Below are positions 18,990-27,008 of a DNA stretch of 64,000 nt, piece by piece. The notes beneath the pieces are model-generated. The model saw nothing but the letters and a program-made list of their open reading frames with translations. It was not told the origin of the DNA and did no database searches. The position numbers and the translations under genes were made by a program. Where the stretch lies: the NCBI RefSeq assembly GCF_020687765.1, contig NZ_JAJEWJ010000001.1, forward strand, positions 310,001 to 374,000. Direction: 5' to 3'. The DNA is from Sphingobacterium sp. FBM7-1 (GTDB lineage: Bacteria > Bacteroidota > Bacteroidia > Sphingobacteriales > Sphingobacteriaceae). The first letter of the stretch is position 1. Every line of letters begins with the position of its first letter.

Positions 18990-20006
18990 TTAAATGAGTT
19001 GACTGGATGCCTGGAAGATAAGGTTAGACTCCAGAAAAGTAGTATTCGGCTGTTCTAGGTTTTCGCTAGGTTTATCTAGGGCTTGGAAAAGAAAATTAGC
19101 CGCTTCCTTCCCCATCGCGAAAGCCGGTTGCTTAACAACGCTCAGCGAGGGATTTAACAAATCGGCAATATCCAAACAGGAGAAACAGATCAGTTTCAAA
19201 TCTTGAGGAATCTGAATCCCCTCCTGCCCTGCCACCCTTATCGTGGATATGGCCAAGCGCTCCACCGATGCAAAAATACCGTCAGGTTTATGTTGTTTAA
19301 GGAGCCGCTGAATAGCCGCCCTATTTTTAATTTCGTCATTTTCGGTATCTAAGATCAACCGTTCGTCAAATGGAAGGTCATTATCTTCCAATGCTTTTCG
19401 ATAACCGTCCATCCGGATTTTACCGATAGATACGTTTTGGTTGATCACGAGATAGGCAATCTTCTTACATCCGTTATCAATAAGGTGCTGGGTAGCCAAG
19501 CGGCTCGATTCAAAGTCGTTACCCGTAACGAAATGTCCTTGAAAATCATCGTAGCTTCGATCAAAGAATACTGTGGGTATGCCGTGATCTAGGAGTGTCT
19601 GTAAGTGGCTATGATCTTTCCCTTCTCCGGATGCGGAAATCAACACCCCGTCTACCCGGCCGTTAACCAACGAGCGCACGATCGATGCTTCGTTCTGTAC
19701 ACTGTTGTCCGTGACATAGATTAGGGTATGATACTTTTTGGAACGGGCGACCAACTCAATTCCTTTTATCGCCTGGCTGAAAAACTTATTGCCAAATTCC
19801 GGAATAATGATCGCAATGGTCTGGCTACGATTTCCGCGAAGACTACTGGCGTACAGGTTTGGTGAAAAACCCAACTCTTCAGCCTTGGCTAAAATACGTT
19901 CCTTTGTTTTAGAACTGATATCGCTGCTATCCCGGAAAGCCCGGGATACCGTAGACTTAGACAGCCCTAACTTTTCCGCTAAATCAACTATCGTTATCTG
20001 TGACAT
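18990..20006 (-). CDS. LacI-family transcriptional regulator of the maltodextrin operon
   Basis: A 338-residue regulator. The N-terminal LacI helix-turn-helix reads ITIVDLAEKLGLSKSTVSRAF, with the hinge helix region near NLYASSLRGNRSQTIA, followed by a periplasmic-binding-protein-like sensor domain (NGRVDGVLISASGEG, YDDFQGHFVTGNDFESSRLATQHL). The gene lies immediately upstream of the operon on the same strand and the operators lie between its stop and the first operon gene. Expected to sense a maltose-type sugar and control transcription. Repression is inferred from operator position; activation remains possible. Confidence 0.93.
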   Translation of the reverse strand: MSQITIVDLAEKLGLSKSTVSRAFRDSSDISSKTKERILAKAEELGFSPNLYASSLRGNRSQTIAIIIPEFGNKFFSQAIKGIELVARSKKYHTLIYVTDNSVQNEASIVRSLVNGRVDGVLISASGEGKDHSHLQTLLDHGIPTVFFDRSYDDFQGHFVTGNDFESSRLATQHLIDNGCKKIAYLVINQNVSIGKIRMDGYRKALEDNDLPFDERLILDTENDEIKNRAAIQRLLKQHKPDGIFASVERLAISTIRVAGQEGIQIPQDLKLICFSCLDIADLLNPSLSVVKQPAFAMGKEAANFLFQALDKPSENLEQPNTTFLESNLIFQASSQLI

Positions 20007-20099
20007 ATCGTTATTCCTCCCGCCAAACTTACGTAAAAAAGCGGGAAGTAGAAAGGTGCCTTATCCTCCTGGAGTTTAGTAATTTCGTGGAACAGATCC

Positions 20100-20867
20100 T
20101 TATAGTTTCGGATTTATTTTCTGCAGAGCTTTCTTTTCTGAACGTATATTCAAAAACTCGACCAGCACCGAGAATGCCATCGCGAAATAAATATAACCTT
20201 TCGGTATATGTTGATCGAAAGCTTCCGCTGTCAAGGATACACCGATAAGCAATAAGAAGGCAAGCGCCAACATTTTCACCGATGGATACTCATTGACAAA
20301 CCTTGAAATGCTCTCGGCCGATAACAACATAATGCCCACCGCGACGATAACGGCGGCGATCATTACACCGATCTGATCCACCATCCCCACGGCTGTTATA
20401 ACAGAGTCTAAGGAAAAAACTAAGTCGAGTATAATAATCTGCAAGATCACACTGCTGAATGTAACTACTTTTTTGTTCGCTATAGCAGCGTCTACGTGGC
20501 CTTCTACCTTGTGATGGATTTCCGTGGTAGCCTTATAAATCAAGAATAATCCCCCGACAAATAGAATCAGATCCCTACCCGAAAGGGTTAAATACCTATA
20601 CCAAGAAGGGTTTTCTATCCCGAAAGTGTCACCCAAGTGCAGAAATGGTTCCGTTAATCCCATAATCCACTTAATAGAAAACAGTAAGCCTACCCGCATC
20701 ACCAGCGCCAATAAAAGGCCGATCTGGCGGGCCCTTTTCTGTTGTTCAGGAGGTAATTTGCTACTTTGAATGGAAATGAAAACGATGTTATCAATACCGA
20801 GAACAATTTCTAAAACGGTTAACGTTAAAAACGATATCCAAATCTGGGGATCACTTATCCATTCCAT
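20100..20867 (-). CDS. TerC-family integral membrane protein
   Basis: A 255-residue membrane protein with about seven hydrophobic segments. The TerC signature is clear: LTVLEIVLGIDNIVFISI near residue 15 and LDLVFSLDSVITAVGMVDQ near residue 147, each with the conserved acidic residue that would sit in the membrane. Members are linked to metal-ion (Mn) export and to tellurite resistance in some settings; no ter operon surrounds it here, so a housekeeping ion role is more likely. Divergent from the START-like gene at 20986. Confidence 0.9.
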   Translation of the reverse strand: MEWISDPQIWISFLTLTVLEIVLGIDNIVFISIQSSKLPPEQQKRARQIGLLLALVMRVGLLFSIKWIMGLTEPFLHLGDTFGIENPSWYRYLTLSGRDLILFVGGLFLIYKATTEIHHKVEGHVDAAIANKKVVTFSSVILQIIILDLVFSLDSVITAVGMVDQIGVMIAAVIVAVGIMLLSAESISRFVNEYPSVKMLALAFLLLIGVSLTAEAFDQHIPKGYIYFAMAFSVLVEFLNIRSEKKALQKINPKL

Positions 20868-20985
20868 AGTGTGCGTGTTAAATTATTTTTCTGCGATAAT
20901 ACAAATTGATTTTTGTATTTTCTATATAGTAGCAATTAGCGAAGCGAAAAGTTTTATTATTTTTGATAATATCAAATTATAAATC

Positions 20986-21444
20986 ATGGAAAAGCTCACA
21001 TTTAGACAGGAAATCAATGCTTCGGTACAACGGGTGTATGAAGCGATGCTGGGTTTGAACGATAAGTCCTTCTACGAATATTGGACGGCACCGTTTAACC
21101 CGACCTCAACGTATGAAGGCAGTTGGGACGAGGGAAGCAAGATATGCTTCGTAGGTGTCGACGAAAAGGGCAATAAAGGCGGAATGGTATCGGAGGTCGT
21201 TGAAAACATACCCGCTAAACGCGTAGCGGTGCGGCATTACGGCTTTTTGGACGGCGATGTCGAAGTGACTAGTGGCGAACAGGTTGAAAAATGGGCAGGT
21301 GGCGTAGAGGCATACAACTTCGAGGTGTCTGATGGGCGAACGATCGTTGTCGTCGAACTGGATACCATAGATGATTACCTAGAATATTTCAAAGAGAAAT
21401 ATCCTAAAGCACTCCAGAAGCTAAAAGAGCTGTGTGAAAAATGA
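20986..21444 (+). CDS. START-like/SRPBCC (AHSA1-type) domain protein
   Basis: A 152-residue soluble protein. The pattern FRQEINASVQRVYEAMLGLNDKSFYEYWTAPFNPTSTYEGSWDEGSKICF fits the hydrophobic-ligand-binding SRPBCC fold (activator of Hsp90 ATPase-like branch), and the C-terminal helix YFKEKYPKALQKLKELCE is typical. Ligand and role are unknown. It stands alone next to a repeat array, divergent from terC. Confidence 0.8.
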   Translation: MEKLTFRQEINASVQRVYEAMLGLNDKSFYEYWTAPFNPTSTYEGSWDEGSKICFVGVDEKGNKGGMVSEVVENIPAKRVAVRHYGFLDGDVEVTSGEQVEKWAGGVEAYNFEVSDGRTIVVVELDTIDDYLEYFKEKYPKALQKLKELCEK

Positions 21445-21539
21445 GGATCAACAAATCCGGCTTGCCGAAGCAATTGCAAGAAAGCCGCATGGTTGCTGCG
21501 TCCTACTGTATTAGTTCCGCAACATCCCTTATGCCTTTT

Positions 21540-21576
21540 GCCTCGTAGCTGATAACTTGTGGAGTCGAACGTATAC
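21540..21576. repeat. left flanking direct repeat of the 42/84-bp array
   Basis: This stretch begins GCCTCGTAGCT and ends ACGTATAC 29 nt later. The copy at 22023-22059 has the same two blocks at the same spacing (about 27 of 37 positions equal, 16 of 17 in the first block). The two copies bracket the tandem array. Confidence 0.65.
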
Positions 21577-21675
21577 TTCGTGCATCCTCATGTATAATCA
21601 ATCCCCCCTCTTGTACACGTTCCTGCCGTTTCCGTCACCGGTTTTTCCGATTGGATATACGATTTGGCCCAACAC

Positions 21676-22017
21676 ATATTCTTTCTGGAAGATAATGTAT
21701 CTCAAATGAACAATCCCGTAGTCTTTGTGGACCACAACGTATATCAAACTGACGATCATGTATTCGATGTGGGCGACCGCATATCGCAAATGGATGATCA
21801 CGTAGTCTTTGTGGACCACAACGTATATCAAACTGACGATCACGTATTCGATGTGAGCCACAGCAGATCGCAAATGGATGATCACGTAGTCTTTGTGGAC
21901 CACAACGTATATCAAACTGACGATCATGTATTCGATGAGGGCGACCGCATATCGCAAATGGATGATCCCGTAGTCTTTCTGAACCATAACGTATCACAAA
22001 CGGACAATCACGTATAA
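21676..22017. repeat. tandem repeat array, 84-bp unit made of two diverged 42-bp halves
   Basis: The block GTAGTCTTTGTGGACCACAA recurs at 21718, 21802 and 21886, with a variant at 21970, giving an exact 84-bp period. Each 84-mer splits into two 42-bp halves that align with each other (GTA.TC...GTGG.C.AC..C.TAT..C.AA.TGA.GATCA). Less regular units continue on both sides to about 22080. Because 42 is a multiple of three and the unit lacks stops in several frames, ORFs of 117-156 codons appear on both strands at once, which argues against any one being a real gene. The surrounding 21445-22300 has no convincing gene. There are no unique spacers, so this is not CRISPR. Confidence 0.9.
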
Positions 22018-22022
22018 CATTC

Positions 22023-22059
22023 GCCTCGTAGCTTATAACGAACGGACGATCACGTATAC
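22023..22059. repeat. right flanking direct repeat of the 42/84-bp array
   Basis: Second copy of the element at 21540-21576: GCCTCGTAGCTTATAAC, then 12 diverged bases, then ACGTATAC. Another ACGTATAC-type palindrome follows near 22073. Confidence 0.65.
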
Positions 22060-22296
22060 GTTTTTGTCGATAACGTATACGTAACGGTAAGGAGTTACTC
22101 ACCAAATAAACTGCATTTCTGATGGATAAACCTGCTTTTTCTAAGAATTTAGGAGCGAGGTGACTAAAAGTGCAGACAAAATATGCCCTTGTGCCGAAAA
22201 ATTTGCACGCACAGACCCCAAGTTGGTCAGACCACCTTTCTATATTTGCGTCGAAAATTTGAAAAGGGCAGGGAATACTGATTTACGAGCTATTTT

Positions 22297-22566
22297 GTGG
22301 AGCCGGAGGGATTGGTTTAGCCCCACATTCCACATACACATCCCTAAACCTTCTATGAATCGAACCCTCTTATCGGGTTCTCATCCCTCCTAAAAAATAT
22401 AAGCCCAACTTTCGTTGAGCTTATATTTTGTGAAGCCGGAGGGATTGGTTTAGCCCCGCATTCCACACACACATCCCTAAACCTTCTATGAATCGAACCC
22501 TCTTATCGGGTTCTCATCCCTCCTAAAAAATATAAGCCCAACTTTCGTTGAGCTTATATTTTGTGG
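22297..22566 (-). repeat. two 133-bp tandem copies carrying the tmRNA 3' end and its terminator
   Basis: The tmRNA 3' end plus terminator is followed (minus strand) by two further copies of the same arrangement: the block AGCCGGAGGGATT occurs at 22301, 22434 and 22567 on the plus strand, exactly 133 bp apart. Units 1 and 2 are nearly identical. Each holds part of the tRNA-like T-arm/acceptor sequence (with the T-loop altered), the terminator hairpin (damaged in the outermost copy), and a second T-arm-like stretch GGGTTCGATTC. The stretch 22096-22296 beyond them shows nothing recognisable. Confidence 0.85.
22524..22563 (-). terminator. Rho-independent terminator of tmRNA
   Basis: On the minus strand AAATATAAGCTCAAC pairs with GTTGGGCTTATATTT around a short GAAA loop, followed by T residues, directly after the tmRNA 3' end. 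The identical hairpin is repeated at about 22391-22430 in the next 133-bp unit. Confidence 0.8.
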
Positions 22567-22928
22567 AGCCGGAGGGATTCGAACCCTCGTCCAAACATAG
22601 TATGATCTACGCTTTCTACATGCTTAGTTTCTCTTTAGTTGTCGGGAGAGGGAAGGTGAGAAACTTACCTATACCTTTCTCCGTAGTTGCTGGATCTCAC
22701 AAGTGCTTAGCAAAATCACACTTGCCAGTCTTACAGATCGATGCCTCTGGTGTTAGACGGTAAGACAAGGCCTAACGAGACAAATAGCTATGTTAAGTCT
22801 AACTTAAGCAGCTAAGGCGTAGTTTTCTTCGCCAGTTGTAAAGTTGAAAGTTCAGATTAAAGTGCTAGACTAACAATGCACTGCATGCTTACATAACCAT
22901 CGCTATCCTGTCAATTCCGGTCGACCCC
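22564..22928 (-). ncRNA. ssrA: tmRNA (SsrA)
   Basis: A 365-nt one-piece tmRNA for trans-translation rescue of stalled ribosomes. The 5' end GGGGTCG pairs with 3' CGGCTCC to form the acceptor stem, and GGGTTCGAATCCC is the T-arm. The internal tag ORF at 22804-22833 (minus) reads GEENYALAA then TAA, preceded by the tmRNA-borne alanine; the usual Bacteroidota tag is close to GENNYALAA. CCA is not encoded. An upstream TAATTTTG (22945-22952, minus) may be part of the promoter. Confidence 0.95.
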
Positions 22929-23023
22929 ATGATTATATAAGGTACAAAATTACGAAAAATTATTTGTTTTCGTTATATTTAAGTCGAAAACAGATCGTTG
23001 TTTTCATTTAAGCAAGCACATCC

Positions 23024-23956
23024 ATGACAACAGAAAAGAAATCAAATCCGGAAACGGAGCCAGTGGTAGAGGGAGCTGCAACACAAACTGCTCCGGCCAA
23101 AACGGATACTACGGCGAAAGCAAAACCTGCATCCGCCGCAAAGCCAACCGCAGCTAAATCGACTTCAGTGAGTAAGACAACGGCTGCGAAGTCTGCCAAA
23201 GCTCCAGCAAGCGCCGCTAAATCAAACAGCGCGCCGAGTGCTGCGAGTACGACGGCCACTAAAACTACTCCTGCTAAGTCAAAATCGGCTTCAACAACAA
23301 AAATAGCTGCTAAGACTGATACGGCAACCAAGACGGCGGATAAAGCCACAGCTAAAGCTGCTCCTGCTAAACCTGCCAGTTCAAAAACAGCCGCTCCGAC
23401 TGATACCGCAACCAAGACGGCGGATAAAGCCACAACTAAAGCTGCTCCTGCTAAACCTGCCGCAACAAAAACAGCTGCAGCAAAGCCGGTAAGCAAAGCG
23501 AAAACGAGCCCGGCAAAAACTACTAGCAAGGCTACAGCGCCGAAGGCCGTAGAAACAGTGTTGGAGGAAAAACCTGCATCAGCAACTAAGAGCCCGAAAA
23601 AGTCTGGTACTAAAGCTAAAAAGAGTTCGGACGCTACTTCTAGCAAAAAAGGCAAAGAAAAAGCGAAGTCCACCAAAGACAAAAGTAAGTCAGCCAAAGC
23701 AGAAAAGCTCGTGAAAGAAGCCTCTTATAAAAGTGAGGTAAAAGAGCAAGTTAAACCTGGCAAAAAGAAGGAAAAGCTGAAAAAGAAAGACAGTAAAAAA
23801 GTTAAACCAAAAGCGAAGAAAGCGACCGACAAAAAAGCAAAAGCAAACGACGTCACTAAGCTCGGCGGATTGAAGAAAAAATTAAGAAAGCTGATCGAAG
23901 GCGTATTAAATAAAAAAGAAAAGAAAGCACCAAAAGGTAAGAAAAAGAAAAAATAA
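23024..23956 (+). CDS. histone H1-like Lys/Ala-rich low-complexity protein
   Basis: A 310-residue, strongly basic protein built almost wholly of Ala, Lys, Thr, Ser and Pro. The N-terminal 20 residues are mildly acidic, the middle has AKPA/TKTA-type repeats including a roughly 30-residue near-exact duplication (TDTATKTADKAT occurs twice), and the C-terminal third is Lys-rich and ends KKEKKAPKGKKKKK. The make-up resembles the C-terminal tail of histone H1 and bacterial H1-like proteins such as AlgP and Hc-type proteins, so nucleic-acid binding and compaction is likely but not shown. Codon choice on this strand is that of a real gene; the long ORF opposite is a by-product of GC-rich repeats. It is divergent from tmRNA. 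Confidence 0.8.
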   Translation: MTTEKKSNPETEPVVEGAATQTAPAKTDTTAKAKPASAAKPTAAKSTSVSKTTAAKSAKAPASAAKSNSAPSAASTTATKTTPAKSKSASTTKIAAKTDTATKTADKATAKAAPAKPASSKTAAPTDTATKTADKATTKAAPAKPAATKTAAAKPVSKAKTSPAKTTSKATAPKAVETVLEEKPASATKSPKKSGTKAKKSSDATSSKKGKEKAKSTKDKSKSAKAEKLVKEASYKSEVKEQVKPGKKKEKLKKKDSKKVKPKAKKATDKKAKANDVTKLGGLKKKLRKLIEGVLNKKEKKAPKGKKKKK

Positions 23957-23993
23957 TAGACAGGCCCGTGGTGCAGACCATGGGCCTTCTCTC

Positions 23994-25106
23994 CTACTGT
24001 AGCCCTTCCCACCAAGGGCGGTAAGTAGGAATACTATCCATATACACCACTTCACCGATTTGCGGCGTAATAAGGTTCACGCCTTCTTCTTGTGCCGCCT
24101 TAGTCACTCTAATCAACGGTTCATCCCAAGCATGATTTGCTAACGGAAATTTCGCGGAGTGCACGGGAATCAAATACGCGGCTTGCAGATCTTGCGACGC
24201 CAGCACAACCTCCTCGGGCATCATATGAATATGGTGCCACATCCGGTTATATTGTCCATTCTCGAGGATAGCAAAATCAAAGGGACCGTATTGCTGTCCA
24301 ATTTCTTTGAAATGCTTCCCATAACCGCTATCACCACCCAAGAATAACTTTTTAGAGCCCTGTAAGACGAAAGACGACCACAAAGTGGTATTTCGTTTAA
24401 AAGCCCGGCCCGAAAAATGCCTCGCGGTAGTCGAAGTAATTTGCATTCCCGCAAGTGCTACGCCTTCGCCCCAATACAACTCCGTAATTTGATTTGCAGG
24501 ATAACCCCATTTTTCTAAGTGTGCGCCAACGCCGAGACCCGTTACGATATGCTGAACCTTATCCTTTAGCTTAATAAAGGTATTGTAATCTAAATGATCC
24601 CAATGGTCATGCGTAATGAAAAGTATATCTATTTCCGGCATATCCTGAACCACATATTCATAGGCACTATTAAAAGCTCGCACACTAATGCGTACCGGTG
24701 TTGCATATTTACTGAATACCGGATCTACTAAGATTTTCTTTCCGTCGAGTTGAATAAAGTATGAGGAATGTCCAAACCAAACGTACAGATTACTATCCGC
24801 CGGAAGCCTATGTAAGTCTGTTTTGATAACGGGCAGGGTGTCTTGCGGTACGTTACGCACTTTTTTGGTGAAGAAGAAATTCTTGAATACATCGCTATAA
24901 GTCGTTCCTTCGGCCAATGCCGGCGTCGGCTCTAGATTATCAAAAGCCCCGTCGCTATAATTAGATTTGCTTTCCATACGCGCCAACCGCTCACCCGTCG
25001 GCTCTGCGCCAAAGCGCGTATGCCGCATGTAAATAAGCCCGCCTATTATTAGCAAAACGATAACGATCAGTAAAATCTGCATAACCCGAATAAAAAACTT
25101 TTTCAT
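23994..25106 (-). CDS. metallo-beta-lactamase-fold hydrolase (NAPE-PLD/UlaG-like), membrane anchored
   Basis: A 370-residue protein with one N-terminal membrane helix (about residues 5-27) and a metal-dependent hydrolase domain. The zinc motif is THDHWDHLD near residue 168, with further ligands in TARHFSGR, LGGDSGYGKHF and the late PVHSAKF. The family includes N-acylphosphatidylethanolamine phospholipase D and UlaG lactonases. Substrate unknown; a phospholipid-type substrate is plausible given the anchor. It lies downstream of the thiamine operon on the same strand, separated by a 55-nt gap, with no obvious functional link. Confidence 0.88.
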   Translation of the reverse strand: MKKFFIRVMQILLIVIVLLIIGGLIYMRHTRFGAEPTGERLARMESKSNYSDGAFDNLEPTPALAEGTTYSDVFKNFFFTKKVRNVPQDTLPVIKTDLHRLPADSNLYVWFGHSSYFIQLDGKKILVDPVFSKYATPVRISVRAFNSAYEYVVQDMPEIDILFITHDHWDHLDYNTFIKLKDKVQHIVTGLGVGAHLEKWGYPANQITELYWGEGVALAGMQITSTTARHFSGRAFKRNTTLWSSFVLQGSKKLFLGGDSGYGKHFKEIGQQYGPFDFAILENGQYNRMWHHIHMMPEEVVLASQDLQAAYLIPVHSAKFPLANHAWDEPLIRVTKAAQEEGVNLITPQIGEVVYMDSIPTYRPWWEGLQ

Positions 25107-25161
25107 TGATGAATCAAAATTAGTGGAATCGATCTCATCTCAAAGTCATATTTAAAACCTG

Positions 25162-25872
25162 TTAGAACTTCAACTGGGTAAAATTCCAGCGCCAGGTATT
25201 CACGATCGTTAACTCATTAATTGCTACCGGTAATCCCGTAATCATCTTCAGTACTTGCATCGCCATCATGCTCCCTATCATGCCCGGTAGCGGGCCTAAC
25301 ACGCCATTTCTGTCGCAATTGGGGACATCTTCCGGCGGTGGCGCCTCAGGAAACAAATCCCGCAAATTTTTTCCGCCCTTAAAATTAAAAACGGCGAGCT
25401 GTCCTTCAAAAGCGAAGATACTTCCATACACCAACGGTTTACCCAAAGCTACACAGGCATCATTCACGATATAGCGCGTCGTGAAATTGTCAGAGCCATC
25501 TACCACGATATCGTAGTCTTGCATCAACACCTGCGCATTATCTGCATGAATTCGCTCCCGAAGGGGAATAAAATTTATCTGGCTGTTGAGCGCCTCGACA
25601 AAAGCTGCGGCACTAGCCGTCTTGCATTGTCCGATCGTAGCTTCCCGATGAATGACCTGCCGGTTGAGGTTATGGATTTCCACGTCATCAAAATCTACCA
25701 CGGCCAACGTTCCTACACCCGCCGCGGCTAAATATTGGATCACCGGACTGCCTAATCCCCCTGCTCCCACGACCAATACTTTGGCATCATTTATCTTGCG
25801 CTGACCTGGCACCCCGATTTCATCGATAAAGATCTGCCGGCTGTATCGCTTAAAAATATCTGCTGTCTCCAT
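25162..25872 (-). CDS. thiF: ThiF/MoeB-family adenylyltransferase for ThiS
   Basis: About 236 residues from the ATG at 25872 (an upstream GTG at 25893 would overlap thiH). The nucleotide-binding GAGGLGSP and the conserved DFDDVEIHNLNRQ and DGSDNFTTRY blocks define the E1-like fold that activates the C-terminal glycine of ThiS by adenylation. The catalytic-type Cys lies in PNCDRNG. Unlike E. coli ThiF, the two CxxC zinc pairs are not seen, and there is no rhodanese domain. Last gene of the thi operon, starting 11 nt after thiH. Confidence 0.92.
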   Translation of the reverse strand: METADIFKRYSRQIFIDEIGVPGQRKINDAKVLVVGAGGLGSPVIQYLAAAGVGTLAVVDFDDVEIHNLNRQVIHREATIGQCKTASAAAFVEALNSQINFIPLRERIHADNAQVLMQDYDIVVDGSDNFTTRYIVNDACVALGKPLVYGSIFAFEGQLAVFNFKGGKNLRDLFPEAPPPEDVPNCDRNGVLGPLPGMIGSMMAMQVLKMITGLPVAINELTIVNTWRWNFTQLKF

Positions 25873-25883
25873 CTTGTTCAAGC

Positions 25884-26993
25884 TTACCAACACCCATCCC
25901 AGTCTTTCATGACCGGCTCGTAACCCGCCTGATAAATCACCTGTCGAACTTCTTCCATGCTGCGCTCGTCGCTGGTTTCAAATTGCTCCAGCGATTGCGG
26001 ATCTACCACGTATCCGCCCGGATTCGTCTTGGATGCCGCACTCATGGTTGTTGCGCCCAGCGCGATAATATGGTTTCTGAATTTCTCATTCTCGCGCGTA
26101 GAAATCGAAATCTCCAGATCAGGATTCCAGATCCGATAGGCACAGATCAATTGCAGCAACTCCCGATCCTCCATGACAAAATTGGGCTCTATAATCCCTT
26201 CGGCCGGTCGTAAGCGCGGAAAAGAAACCGAATACTTCGTTTGCCAGTAATGTCTTTGCAAGTAATCGATATGCAAGGCATTGAAAAAGCTATCGATCCG
26301 CCAATCTTCCAACCCTAGCAAAACGCCCAACCCGATTTTTCGCATCCCGGCCTTGCCGATCCGATCTGGGGTTTCCAAGCGAAAGGCAAAGTTGGATTTT
26401 TTACCTTTCGGATGATAGCGCTTATAGACCTCTTCGTGATAAGTTTCCTGATACACGAGTACCGCATGCGCTCCGGCACGGTGCAAGGCCTCATATTCCT
26501 CCAGCAACAGCGGCTGTACCTCCACAGATATATGAGCAAAATGTGGACGGAGTAATTTTATCGCTTTGAGAAAATAATCGATACCTACCGTTTTATTGGC
26601 TTCCCCACTGACTAATAGCACATGATTAATCCCCATCGCTTTCAATGCCGCAGCTTCCTGCATAATCTCTATTGCATTTAAGGTTTTGCGTTTGATCGGA
26701 TTGTCCATACTAAAACCGCAATACGTACAGATATTCTGACATTCATTACTCAGGTACAGGGGGGCATACAACTGGATCGTTTTTCCAAACCGCTGCTGAG
26801 TAAGCTGTTGCGTAAGCTGGGCCATTTCTTCCAACGACTCACTCGCTGCTGGCGATAACAGCACCAGAAAGTCTTCCAGAGTTTTCTTCGCTTTCCGAAG
26901 GCTTCGCTGCACATCAGCAGGCCCCACCGCATAAATACGCTCCTGTACCGAATTCCAGTTAAATTGATGAAAAGTATTTTCGAACGACTGCAT
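25884..26993 (-). CDS. thiH: 2-iminoacetate synthase ThiH
   Basis: A 369-residue radical SAM enzyme that cleaves tyrosine to dehydroglycine (2-iminoacetate) and p-cresol for thiazole formation. The 4Fe-4S motif CxxxCxxC is in CQNICTYCGF near residue 87. The C-terminal BATS-type region (SISTRENEKFRNHIIALGATTMSAASKTNPGGY) is present. Using ThiH rather than ThiO means the pathway does not depend on glycine oxidase. Between thiG and thiF in the operon. Confidence 0.96.
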   Translation of the reverse strand: MQSFENTFHQFNWNSVQERIYAVGPADVQRSLRKAKKTLEDFLVLLSPAASESLEEMAQLTQQLTQQRFGKTIQLYAPLYLSNECQNICTYCGFSMDNPIKRKTLNAIEIMQEAAALKAMGINHVLLVSGEANKTVGIDYFLKAIKLLRPHFAHISVEVQPLLLEEYEALHRAGAHAVLVYQETYHEEVYKRYHPKGKKSNFAFRLETPDRIGKAGMRKIGLGVLLGLEDWRIDSFFNALHIDYLQRHYWQTKYSVSFPRLRPAEGIIEPNFVMEDRELLQLICAYRIWNPDLEISISTRENEKFRNHIIALGATTMSAASKTNPGGYVVDPQSLEQFETSDERSMEEVRQVIYQAGYEPVMKDWDGCW

Positions 26994-27008
26994 GTTTATT
27001 TCTTTATA

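Noticed and set aside
20100..20867. Tellurite resistance operon
   Set aside because: Only a TerC-type gene is present; terZABDE are absent and TerC homologues are widespread in ordinary chromosomes.
21676..22017. CRISPR array
   Set aside because: The repeats are contiguous with no unique spacers and no cas genes nearby; the same is true of the arrays at 22297-22566 and 46255-46620.
21598..22105. Overlapping ORFs of 129 and 156 codons (minus) and 117 codons (plus) in the 42/84-bp array
   Set aside because: All three are open at once only because the unit is a multiple of three without stops; none has a recognisable start context or family.
22160..22393. 77-codon ORF beside the ssrA duplications
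   Set aside because: It runs into the repeated ssrA 3' pieces and has no family or start signal.
22548..22763. 71-codon plus-strand ORF containing GFEPSS
   Set aside because: It is antisense to the tmRNA; GFEPS-type text is a standard artefact of translating T-arms backwards. The same holds for the ORF at 1242-1436 over tRNA-Arg.
23008..23697. 229-codon hydrophobic ORF opposite the H1-like gene
   Set aside because: It mirrors the Ala/Lys/Thr repeats of the plus-strand gene; Ala-Lys codons read backwards give Leu/Val/Ala/Phe.
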